DNA from: Chthoniobacteraceae bacterium
GTDB lineage: Bacteria > Verrucomicrobiota > Verrucomicrobiia > Chthoniobacterales > Chthoniobacteraceae
Assembly: GCA_947478975.1 (NCBI GenBank)
Contig: CANJYI010000138.1
Span: forward strand, 1-7,443
Length of the DNA: 7,443 nucleotides
Direction of reading: 5' to 3'
Positions within the stretch are counted from its first letter, which is position 1, and each line of letters starts with the position of its first letter. The notes under the pieces are model-generated. The model was given only the letters and a program-made list of their open reading frames with translations. It did not search any database and was not told the DNA's origin. The translations under genes and the position numbers were made by a program. This document shows positions 1-6,279 of this stretch, piece by piece.

Positions 1-974
1 AAGAGCTGATGCTGATTCCGTTTCTGGACATCCTCTGCTCGCTCATCGGCGTGCTGGTGTTGATCATCGTGGTGCTTGTCGTCGCCCAGACACAGCGCAT
101 CCACGGCCGCTCGCCCGAGGAGATAGAGCGGGCGCAGGAGCATCTGCGCCTCCTGAAGCTGCAACAGGAAAACACCGCGAAGTACGCCGGAATCACCGAG
201 AAGGTGGAGGCACTTAAGGAGCTGCAGGAAAAAAAGGAGGAGAAGACCAAGCAGGCTGAGAAGATCAAAAACCTCCTGACCAACTCGGAAGCGATGAAGG
301 AGGAGAACAAAAGCTCCGCCACAAAGCTTCAAGTGGAGCTGGAAAACATCCTGCGCGAAATCCGCGGCTTTACCGAACAGGAGCCCGATCTGCGTAAGAA
401 AATGGCTGAACTGTTAGACCTTCTGGCCAAACTCAAGCCGCCCGAGGGGAAAAAGGATCCAACGGTCACGGTCAACCCCGCAGGCTCCGGCCTTGCAGCA
501 GGCACCTCCGTCTTCTTCATCGACGCAGCGGGAGACAAGCTCACCTACTTCTGGAACGAGAGGGACAAGTCGACGGTGAGCGCCGTGCCCGACGTGATTG
601 TGGCAGACGCAAACTTCAACGCCTTCCTCGACTCGATCAAAAAGATCCCCCAGGCCAAGATCATTTTTCTGATGCGTGACGACGGCATGCGCTCCTACAA
701 CCTGGGTGCAGGCTGGGCCCAGTCCAAGTTCGGCTTCCGCGTGGACCAGATCGGAAAACTCCCCGTCCCCGGAAGCGGCGCACTCGATTTGAAACTCTTC
801 GGCAAACTGGCGGGCGCCCTTCCCGCACCCCCGGAAGCACTGGCCCCGCCGAAGCCTCCCGTACCCGGTGCGCCCCCTGCGCCAGGCGCGCCTCCCGCAC
901 CCATGATGGCCCCACCGGCTCCCGGAGTTCCCCCGGGAACCGCTCCCCCGCCGGCAGCGCCCCCCAAACCCTAG
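1..974 (+). CDS. ExbD/TolR-like motor subunit with Pro-rich tail (5' end cut by window edge)
   Basis: Likely inner-membrane, periplasm-facing 'B' subunit of an ExbBD/TolQR/MotAB-type ion-driven complex. Numbering from the ATG at base 9: one transmembrane helix at about residues 3-26, starting IPFLDILCSLIGVL, matches the ExbD pattern PFxD, with Asp7 at the place of the proton-carrying Asp. Residues 35-145 are Lys/Glu/Leu-rich and coiled-coil-like. Residues 150-270 form a mixed alpha/beta domain containing FLMRDDGMRSYNL (220-232), a pattern I associate with planctomycete and verrucomicrobial ExbD-like proteins. From about residue 272 the chain is almost all Pro, Ala and Gly. The reading frame is open to base 1 (Glu-Leu before the ATG), and the paralogue at 990 has 18 residues before its Asp, so the true start probably lies about 12 codons upstream, outside the window. 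The gene ends 15 bases before its paralogue and is presumably cotranscribed with it. No specific family name can be given. Confidence 0.8.
   Translation, partial: ELMLIPFLDILCSLIGVLVLIIVVLVVAQTQRIHGRSPEEIERAQEHLRLLKLQQENTAKYAGITEKVEALKELQEKKEEKTKQAEKIKNLLTNSEAMKEENKSSATKLQVELENILREIRGFTEQEPDLRKKMAELLDLLAKLKPPEGKKDPTVTVNPAGSGLAAGTSVFFIDAAGDKLTYFWNERDKSTVSAVPDVIVADANFNAFLDSIKKIPQAKIIFLMRDDGMRSYNLGAGWAQSKFGFRVDQIGKLPVPGSGALDLKLFGKLAGALPAPPEALAPPKPPVPGAPPAPGAPPAPMMAPPAPGVPPGTAPPPAAPPKP
822..971 (+). repeat. Degenerate Pro/Ala/Gly repeat coding for the C-terminal tail
   Basis: The last 50 codons of the first gene are irregular copies of Ala-Pro-Pro-Ala-Pro-Gly and Gly-Ala-Pro-Pro. They give a C-rich plus strand with short imperfect repeats. 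The neighbouring gene ends in a similar but shorter tract (about 2070-2135). This is a low-complexity protein tail, probably extended and possibly peptidoglycan-spanning or binding a partner, as suggested for TonB-like Pro-rich segments. It is not a DNA-level repeat family. Confidence 0.6.
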
Positions 975-989
975 CCTTCCCTTCCCGCC

Positions 990-2168
990 ATGGCACGCAA
1001 AGCAAAACCGCACGACGAAGAACTTCCGTTCGTGGCCCTCATGGACACCATGACCAACGTCGTGGGTGTGTTGATCATCGTGTTGGTCATGATCGGGATC
1101 GGACTGGCCAAATCGGTGAAAAAGGTTCTTTCCGAACTCCCGCTGGTCTCCGAAGAGGAGCATGTGCAGCTCAAGGAAGAGCTCGCCAAGATCGACACCA
1201 GCAAGGATCCCGCCGAGGTCGCCGCCGAAACCGCAAAGCTGCAAAAGGAATTGGAGAAGGTGGTCGAAGCCCTCAAGGACGTGGAGGCCGCCCAAGCCAA
1301 AAACCCCGTCGTGCTGGAGGATCTCGACAAGTTGATCAAGCAGATCGACGCCTTGAGAAAGGAGCGCGACCAGCGAAAGCTAACGGTTTCAGAGCTCCTT
1401 GTCGAAATCGACAAGCTGAAGATCAAGCTCGATACCACTCCTCCTTACGTCCCCCCTCCAGGCATCGCGATCCGCCTCCCCAATCCAAAGCCCATGCCGG
1501 AACAGGCCGAGCTCCAGCGGGTGCTTGTTTCGGAGGGCAAACTGGTGTTCCTCAGGGAAAAGGATTTCGCCAAAGCGGTGGAGGAGGAGCTTAAAAACGG
1601 CAACGCCGACTACACCACGCGCCGGGAAACCGTGAAGGGTCCCGACGGCAAGGTGCTGATGAAGAAAGGTTCCACAGGGCAACCGGCCCCTGTTCGAAAG
1701 CTCACCTTCGACCCCCTGAAGATGGCCAACTTCTTCAATAGGGCCAACGTCGGCAACCGGGACGTCAAAGTCGAAGTCCTCCAAAGACCAAACTCCCCCA
1801 ACATCCAGCTGACTGTGCTTCCAAAGCCGACTGGCGGAGAAACCGTCGAGCAGGCGCGGAAGATGAGTTCCGCCTTCCGCTCCCAGCTCAACGCCCTCAA
1901 GGCAAACCCAAAGGCGGTTGTCTGGTTTCATGTCTGCAAGGATTCCATCCCCACCTACCTGGGGGCCCGCGATCTAGTCGACTTGGACGGACTTCCCGTG
2001 GGCTGGGAGATGTGGGACAAGCCGAGCTTCACCCACCCAATTGCGACAGATTATCTGGTGGAATACACCCCTCCGCCACCGGCACCCGCGCCGCCGCCCG
2101 GTACTCCGCCCAAACCCACAGGCCCGCCGCCCGTGGTGATCGCAGCGCCCAAGGCCACGGTGGATTAG
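990..2168 (+). CDS. Second ExbD/MotB-like motor subunit with coiled coil and Pro-rich tail
   Basis: Predicted one-helix inner-membrane protein of 392 aa, probably partner of the preceding gene product. A short basic/acidic cytoplasmic N-terminus (1-12) is followed by a helix at about 14-39 with Asp19 in VALMDTMTNVVGVLIIV. Asp19 and the Gly-Val-Leu seven residues later align with Asp7 and Gly14 of the upstream protein. Residues 45-150 are coiled-coil-like. Residues 155-355 form a periplasmic domain with VVWFHVCKDSIPTYL (310-324) and GLPVGWEMW (334-342). Residues 360-382 are Pro-rich. The ATG at 990 is preceded by a CT-rich 15-base spacer with no Shine-Dalgarno sequence, so translation is probably coupled to the gene before. 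Family knowledge places ExbB/TolQ/MotA-like proteins beside such genes, and one is expected upstream of the window. The energised process is not evident from the sequence; a MotB- or ZorB-like role is possible, but no OmpA-type peptidoglycan-binding motif was recognised. Confidence 0.8.
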   Translation: MARKAKPHDEELPFVALMDTMTNVVGVLIIVLVMIGIGLAKSVKKVLSELPLVSEEEHVQLKEELAKIDTSKDPAEVAAETAKLQKELEKVVEALKDVEAAQAKNPVVLEDLDKLIKQIDALRKERDQRKLTVSELLVEIDKLKIKLDTTPPYVPPPGIAIRLPNPKPMPEQAELQRVLVSEGKLVFLREKDFAKAVEEELKNGNADYTTRRETVKGPDGKVLMKKGSTGQPAPVRKLTFDPLKMANFFNRANVGNRDVKVEVLQRPNSPNIQLTVLPKPTGGETVEQARKMSSAFRSQLNALKANPKAVVWFHVCKDSIPTYLGARDLVDLDGLPVGWEMWDKPSFTHPIATDYLVEYTPPPPAPAPPPGTPPKPTGPPPVVIAAPKATVD

Positions 2169-2169
2169 G

Positions 2170-2205
2170 GGTGTCGGATCTCAGAGAAAGACGCTGCCCG
2201 ACGCC
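2170..2205. terminator. Hairpin between convergent stop codons, candidate bidirectional terminator
   Basis: GGTGTCGG (2170-2177) pairs with CCGACGCC (2198-2205) over 8 bp with one G-T wobble, leaving a 20-base loop. It fills the 37-base gap between the TAG of the plus-strand gene and the TAA of tsaB. On the minus strand the wobble becomes a mismatch. Neither side has a clear U-tract, so efficient intrinsic termination is uncertain. Confidence 0.35.
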
Positions 2206-2817
2206 TTACCCGCGGGCGGCCGCAGGCTTCGTGATGTGCACATCGCGCAGGTAAAGGGGCTCCAGGTCCGCTGTTTGCACGATCCCCGTTCCAGCAGCGG
2301 CCAGCTTGGCCAGAATGGAGGCGCTCGGAAGCAGCACGCCGGCCCCCCATTCGGGCGGGAGTTCTTCGGTGGCGTAGACCGCACCCTTGGCATTGTCCAA
2401 ATGCGCGCGCAACGCAGCGCCCGAATCCGCAAGGAGCGGCCCCTCAACACACACACCCGCCTCCACGCGCGAGTAATACCAGGTGCCGCGGCGGGCATCC
2501 CCAATGACTTGAAAGCAGCCAGTCCCCTCAGGCAACGCCGCGACACTCGGAATTCCAACCAGTTCGCAGCCCCACACCGCCTGCAGTCCCAGTGCGGCCG
2601 CAATGGTAATCCGCACGCCGGCATAAGAACCGGGCCCCAAGCCGACCACGACCCTGTCGACTCCGCCCACAGGCTCCAAGAGCCTCCAAAGCAGCGGAAA
2701 CAGGTCGGCTGACAGGGAACGCTTGGAGGCAAAAGCCTCCTCAAAAACAAACCGCCCCTCCTCAAAAAGCGCCACCGACGCAAAATCCGTAGACGCCTCC
2801 AAAGCAAGCACCCTCAT
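2206..2817 (-). CDS. tsaB: tRNA t6A37 biosynthesis protein TsaB
   Basis: TsaB (YeaZ) is the non-catalytic ASKHA-fold partner of TsaD. Together with TsaE it supports transfer of threonylcarbamoyl from threonylcarbamoyl-AMP to A37 of ANN-decoding tRNAs in the cytoplasm. The 203-aa product has the family hallmarks: N-terminal MRVLALEAST with the ASKHA strand, SLSADLFPLL (34-43), the signature GLGPGSYAGVRI (59-70), IGDARRGTWYY (105-115) and a C-terminal DLEPLYLRD (184-192). The ATG at 2817 overlaps the tsaE stop as ATGA and has a strong Shine-Dalgarno, GGAGGT, about 6 bases upstream. The reading frame is open further upstream, but that part overlaps tsaE and does not resemble TsaB. Length is slightly below the usual 220-230 aa. 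It is the last gene of the operon; no rimI or tsaD follows, because a convergent gene begins after 37 bases. Confidence 0.93.
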   Translation of the reverse strand: MRVLALEASTDFASVALFEEGRFVFEEAFASKRSLSADLFPLLWRLLEPVGGVDRVVVGLGPGSYAGVRITIAAALGLQAVWGCELVGIPSVAALPEGTGCFQVIGDARRGTWYYSRVEAGVCVEGPLLADSGAALRAHLDNAKGAVYATEELPPEWGAGVLLPSASILAKLAAAGTGIVQTADLEPLYLRDVHITKPAAARG

Positions 2818-3233
2818 TTTTCCACCTCCAATTTTCGCTGGTTGCCATCGCCGATTGAAAACCACACCCGCACCGTCCCTTCGGGAAACGCCGCAGGAAA
2901 CCGCTCCGCCCATTCCACCACGACCACACCGTCCTCGAGCAGGTAGTCCTCCCAGCCAATGTTGCGCAGTTCCGAGGCTTCCTCCAGCCGGTAGAAGTCG
3001 AAGTGAAACACCGGCAGGCGCCCCTCCCTGTACTCGTGAACCAGCGTGAAGGTCGGGCTCGTCACCTCAGCAGGATCCCCCCCCAACTCCTCCACCAGTC
3101 CCTTGGTGAAATGCGTCTTGCCCGCCCCCAAGTCCCCAATCAAGGCAACCACCGCCCCTCGTTGAAGGGTGGCGGCAAGCGTGCGGCCGACGGCCTTGGT
3201 TTCTTCGGGGCTATTGGAAATGATCGTATCCAC
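2814..3233 (-). CDS. tsaE: tRNA t6A37 biosynthesis ATPase TsaE
   Basis: Small P-loop ATPase (YjeE family) that binds the TsaB-TsaD complex and drives turnover of t6A synthesis. From the chosen start the protein is 139 aa, with Walker A GDLGAGKT at 33-40, the family motif TSPTFTLVHEY (58-68), HFDFYRL (77-83) containing the Walker B-like Asp79, and VEWAERFP (106-113). The start is a GTG at 3233, the only start codon giving the usual short TsaE N-terminus (ISNSPEETKAVG). There is no Shine-Dalgarno before it, and it lies 23 bases inside the end of thiL, so translational coupling is likely. A second in-frame GTG at 3251 is possible. The stop overlaps the tsaB start by four bases. Confidence 0.93.
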   Translation of the reverse strand: MDTIISNSPEETKAVGRTLAATLQRGAVVALIGDLGAGKTHFTKGLVEELGGDPAEVTSPTFTLVHEYREGRLPVFHFDFYRLEEASELRNIGWEDYLLEDGVVVVEWAERFPAAFPEGTVRVWFSIGDGNQRKLEVEK

Positions 3234-4128
3234 GGAGATTGAAAATAGCACGGGGACGCAAGCCCTCCCCCGCCTCGAGCAAACGTCCGACCCGCGTGAG
3301 GGACAAACGCGGAAAGGCACGCTTCCATTCTGCCAGCAATCCCTCCACACGGTCCGGGCAGACGGCAAGGAGCAGCTCAAAATCCTCACCGTCCGCGCAG
3401 GCCCCCTCGACGGAACAGCCTCGCCGGCGGGGAATCGCGTCCACATCCAGTTCCAGCCCGCAGCCGCTTGCCCGCGCAAGCCGTGGCCCGTCCTTGGCGA
3501 GGCCATCGGAAAGATCCATCATTGCATTGGGTCGAAAATGGGCCGAGAGCCAGCGTGCCTCCGCCACCCGCGGTTTGAAATCCAGATGGCGCCCGCTTTC
3601 AAATGAGCCGCCCAGCCGGCCCGTCACCAGCAGGACGTCCCCCGGGTGCCCCCCAGAGCGGCGCACGCAACGCGCCGGTTCCACGCGCCCGGTCAAAAAT
3701 ACACTGCACACCAGGGGGCCGTTCGAATGCGTCGTCTCCCCACCCACCACCGCCACCTCATACGCCCGCGCAGCCTTTGCCAGCCCCCGGTACAAGTCCC
3801 TCAACACCACCCAGGGAGTCGCAGGCGCGGCGGTCACGCTCACGAGCGCATGCAGGGGAACCCCGCCCATGGCCGCCACGTCGCTGATCGCCCGGCAAAG
3901 GGCCTTCCATCCAACCCGCGCCATCTTTTCCCCGGGCACGAAATGCACGCCCTCCACAACGGCATCCGCCTTGAGCAGGGACCAACAGTCGGAAGACGCC
4001 CCTTCGACAATCGCACAGTCGTCCCCGGGGCCCGCCACAACTGCGTCCCCTGAAACAGGCAGCAACCCCACCAACCGCTCCACCAACGCATCCTCCCCCA
4101 GGGCGGCAAGGGTCAGTGGTACATCCAT
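3211..4128 (-). CDS. thiL: Thiamine-monophosphate kinase ThiL
   Basis: ThiL phosphorylates thiamine monophosphate with ATP to make thiamine diphosphate, the last step of the pathway. The 305-aa product shows the expected order of PurM-like/AIRS-type motifs: GEDALVERL near the N-terminus, PGDDCAI (34-40), KADAVVEGVHF (53-63), ISDVAAMGGVP (81-91), VVGGETT (127-133), MMDLSDGL (203-210) and DGEDFELLL (246-254). The acidic residues at 36, 37, 83, 131, 205 and 208 are the presumed Mg/ATP ligands; residue 131 is Glu where many ThiL proteins have Asp. The ATG at 4128 has GGAGG seven bases upstream and sits 16 bases inside the upstream CPBP gene. The frame is open further upstream, but that part is only the overlap with the neighbour. 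The C-terminus overlaps tsaE by 23 bases. Confidence 0.94.
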   Translation of the reverse strand: MDVPLTLAALGEDALVERLVGLLPVSGDAVVAGPGDDCAIVEGASSDCWSLLKADAVVEGVHFVPGEKMARVGWKALCRAISDVAAMGGVPLHALVSVTAAPATPWVVLRDLYRGLAKAARAYEVAVVGGETTHSNGPLVCSVFLTGRVEPARCVRRSGGHPGDVLLVTGRLGGSFESGRHLDFKPRVAEARWLSAHFRPNAMMDLSDGLAKDGPRLARASGCGLELDVDAIPRRRGCSVEGACADGEDFELLLAVCPDRVEGLLAEWKRAFPRLSLTRVGRLLEAGEGLRPRAIFNLRGYDHFQ

Positions 4129-4931
4129 CCCCGCGCCTCCATATACAGCTGCACCAGACCCAGCCCGTTGAAGCAGGCGTGCATTGCAATGCACACCCAG
4201 AGCGAACCGTAACGCTCCAGCAACACGGTCTGGCACAGCGACAGGATAAAGAGCCCCGGAATCACCCCGGCGTAGCCGTGGCAGACCGCGAACAGCGAGC
4301 TGACCACCAACGCCGATCCCACCGCCCCTATGTAACGCTTGAGCGTCACGTAGAAGTAGCCGCGGAACAAAATCTCCTCCTGCAGAGGCGCCCCGAGAAA
4401 GGCGGAAGCCACGACGAGCCAGACCGCGCGCGAATCCCCCGTTTCCACAGAATTACGGAAAAGTGACACGAGCGCCTGTTCCTGACCCGCTCCCGGGAGG
4501 AACCGCTCCCAGAGCAAGCTCATCGCATAGATCGGCGGGAGCGCAGTCAGCAGCGAAAGAGCCGCTTTCAACAAAAACGAAGAAGCTGCGTCCCAGCTTA
4601 AATGAAAGGCCTTGAGCAGCGGCACGGGGCGTATCCCCACAAACACCAGTACCGCCACCAGCACGGCGGTCATGAAGCCCGCATTGTTCCAAACCTGCTC
4701 CGGCCGCAGACCGGGCTGCGGCTCAGCCTTCAGCAAAAACATCACGCCCGAGGCGGCGAAATACAGCCCAAGGGAGCAGGTCAAAAACAGGTCTGGCAGC
4801 CCAAAATACTGCACGCTCACCCTCCCACCCCTTTGTCCCAAATTACGCGCCACCCAAAGGTAATAGAGGACGCCCCCGAGCACAGGCAACCCCAACAGCA
4901 ACCAGACTAGAGGGCGGTATTCCGAGCTCAA
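4113..4931 (-). CDS. CPBP-family intramembrane metalloprotease-like protein
   Basis: Polytopic inner-membrane protein of the CPBP/Rce1 (ABI) family, whose members are known or presumed intramembrane metalloproteases. In the 272-aa product hydrophobic segments lie at about 8-27, 46-67, 85-100, 118-140, 168-183, 203-215 and 222-240. The C-terminal half carries all three family motifs: QEEILFRGYF (184-193, EExxxR with Glu185, Glu186, Arg190), LFAVCHGY (213-220, His218) and MHACFNGL (250-257, His251 and Asn255). All putative catalytic residues are present, so it is probably active; the substrate is unknown. The likely start is a TTG at 4931, because the frame upstream contains no ATG, GTG or TTG before a stop and no Shine-Dalgarno is seen. 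It lies 49 bases after sppA and overlaps thiL by 16 bases. Family assignment is firm; the start is not. Confidence 0.88.
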   Translation of the reverse strand: MSSEYRPLVWLLLGLPVLGGVLYYLWVARNLGQRGGRVSVQYFGLPDLFLTCSLGLYFAASGVMFLLKAEPQPGLRPEQVWNNAGFMTAVLVAVLVFVGIRPVPLLKAFHLSWDAASSFLLKAALSLLTALPPIYAMSLLWERFLPGAGQEQALVSLFRNSVETGDSRAVWLVVASAFLGAPLQEEILFRGYFYVTLKRYIGAVGSALVVSSLFAVCHGYAGVIPGLFILSLCQTVLLERYGSLWVCIAMHACFNGLGLVQLYMEARGWMYH

Positions 4932-4980
4932 AAAAGGAAACGGCGGAGCGCCAAAATGAAGGTGAAGAACCGCGCCCTCT

Positions 4981-5997
4981 TTAGGGCATCAGCGCGGGCG
5001 ACAGGAAGTACAGACGCCCGCTTTGGAGCTTGGGTCCGTTGGAAGCCCCAATTTCCAGCTTCAACTTTCCCGCGGGCCGGGGTGACTCACTCAAAAACCG
5101 CACCAGCTTTCCAAAAGCCAGAGGCGTCGTAAACCGGATCGCCGCCGCGCCCGGTGCCTTCCCAAGTTCGCGCGCCTTTTCCAGCGCCTGCTCAAAACCG
5201 CCCAACTCGTCGACGAGGCGCTCCTTGAGCGCGTCGCTTCCGGAAACGATCCGGCCGTCGGCCACTCCCTTGCGCAACTCCGCTTCGTCCAGGTTCCGCT
5301 CGCGCGCCACGATTCCCACAAACTTCGCATAGGACTGGTTGATGAGCCCTTGGACGTACTCGCGCTCGGCCTCTGTCAGTTCGCGGGCTCCGTTGAGCAG
5401 GTCCTTGAACTTGCCGCTTTTGAAGGTCAACACCTCCAGGCCCACCTTCTCGAGCAGGTTCTGATAGTTGACGCTCTGCATGATCACCCCGATCGAAGCG
5501 GTGATGCTTGTCTCGTGCGCATACAGATAACTGCCACCGCAAGCCACATAGTATCCGCCAGAAGCCGCCACCGAATCCATGCTCACCACCACCGGCTTCT
5601 TCGCCCGAGTCTTGGAAACCTCCTCGTACAAAATGTCCGAGGCCGTCACCTCGCCCCCAGGCGAGTCGATCCGCAGCACGATGGCCGCCACGGAGTTGTC
5701 GTTCCGGGCCTGCTTGAGTTCCGCGAGCAGGTCGTCCAGTCCCGACTCCCCGACTTCGCCGGGTTCCGCCGTGCTGATGACCCCGCGCAGCGAAATGACG
5801 GCGATCCGCTTTCCTGCGTCGCCCTCTCCGGCCGCCACCACAATCTCCTCACCAAAAGGCGAGCCAGGAGTGCTTGAAATGGCGGTGCGCACCCCTTTGC
5901 CGGCCCGACCAGCGAAAAAAGCGAGATTGACGATGGCGCTTACAAGAAGCGCCACCACTAAGAAAGCAGTCAAACAGCCGGTTCGTTTCTCGCTCAT
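4981..5997 (-). CDS. sppA: Signal peptide peptidase SppA, short (36K) type, S49 family
   Basis: Membrane-anchored serine protease with a Ser-Lys dyad that degrades leftover signal peptides and other membrane or periplasmic peptides. The 338-aa product has a short cytoplasmic N-terminus and a single helix (8-29), then the S49 domain: IAVISLRGVI (65-74), VLRIDSPGGEV (107-117), MDSVAASGGYYVA (140-152) with nucleophile Ser146, TASIGVIMQ (166-174) and TFKSGKFKDLL (191-201), where Lys198 fits the general-base position of the Bacillus enzyme. GRIVSGSDALKERLVDELGG (248-267) is typical of the C-terminal part. Length and layout match the Bacillus/archaeal single-domain form, not the doubled 67K form of E. 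coli. ATG at 5997 was chosen because it places the anchor close to the N-terminus; an in-frame GTG at 6072 would add 25 residues. No Shine-Dalgarno is visible. It is the first gene of the minus-strand operon. Confidence 0.93.
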   Translation of the reverse strand: MSEKRTGCLTAFLVVALLVSAIVNLAFFAGRAGKGVRTAISSTPGSPFGEEIVVAAGEGDAGKRIAVISLRGVISTAEPGEVGESGLDDLLAELKQARNDNSVAAIVLRIDSPGGEVTASDILYEEVSKTRAKKPVVVSMDSVAASGGYYVACGGSYLYAHETSITASIGVIMQSVNYQNLLEKVGLEVLTFKSGKFKDLLNGARELTEAEREYVQGLINQSYAKFVGIVARERNLDEAELRKGVADGRIVSGSDALKERLVDELGGFEQALEKARELGKAPGAAAIRFTTPLAFGKLVRFLSESPRPAGKLKLEIGASNGPKLQSGRLYFLSPALMP

Positions 5998-6279
5998 AAC
6001 AAAGCAGACTGATTCAAGTTTCAGCGCGCCGCAAGCCGCGAGAAGCTGGGACTCACAAACCGCCGCCAACACGAGCTAACTCCGCCCTCCCGCGCTCAGC
6101 CGCAACCGTTGATTTTTCGGGGCCACCTGCCGCTTCCACAAAGATGGGCATCCGGCCCTTTGCCTGTCACCTTCTGATCGGGGGTGAGTTTGGGCACACC
6201 GAAACTGCACTTTACCTCAATCCCTAGTACCCGAAATCAGTCAAATGTTCGGATCCCTTTCTGTGGAAAACTGGGCCGG
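5998..6279. promoter_or_regulatory. Upstream region of the sppA operon, no convincing gene
   Basis: About 280 bases before sppA with no recognisable protein or RNA gene. On the minus strand there are two overlapping short open frames without homology I recognise: 6151 to 6053 (ATG, 32 codons) and 6215 to 6096 (no standard start at its upstream end, about 39 codons, three Cys). A hairpin at 6139-6162 (CAAAG/CTTTG plus GGGC/GCCC, loop CGGAT) could act in the leader. No promoter with acceptable -35 and -10 boxes at normal spacing was found, although the sppA operon promoter should lie here. Confidence 0.3.

Noticed and set aside
837..970. Tandem DNA repeat or CRISPR-like array
   Set aside because: Units are irregular, in frame and encode Pro/Ala/Gly; there are no spacers or constant repeats.
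414..1295. Long minus-strand open frame (293 codons) opposite the two motor genes
   Set aside because: Gly/His/Arg-rich nonsense composition and no domain; it is antisense to two well-supported genes in GC-rich DNA.
990..2168. Assignment as the Zorya defence protein ZorB
   Set aside because: The helix is MotB/ExbD-like, but no OmpA-type peptidoglycan-binding domain was recognised and no zorC, zorD or zorE genes follow; the next genes are convergent housekeeping genes.
3239..4171. Plus-strand open frame of 310 codons opposite thiL
   Set aside because: Ser/Pro/Arg/Thr-rich low-complexity translation typical of a shadow; thiL on the other strand has full family motifs.
6213..6246. TTGACT on the minus strand as a -35 box for the sppA operon
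   Set aside because: At 16-18 base spacing the -10 candidates (for example ATTGAG) match the consensus at only two positions.
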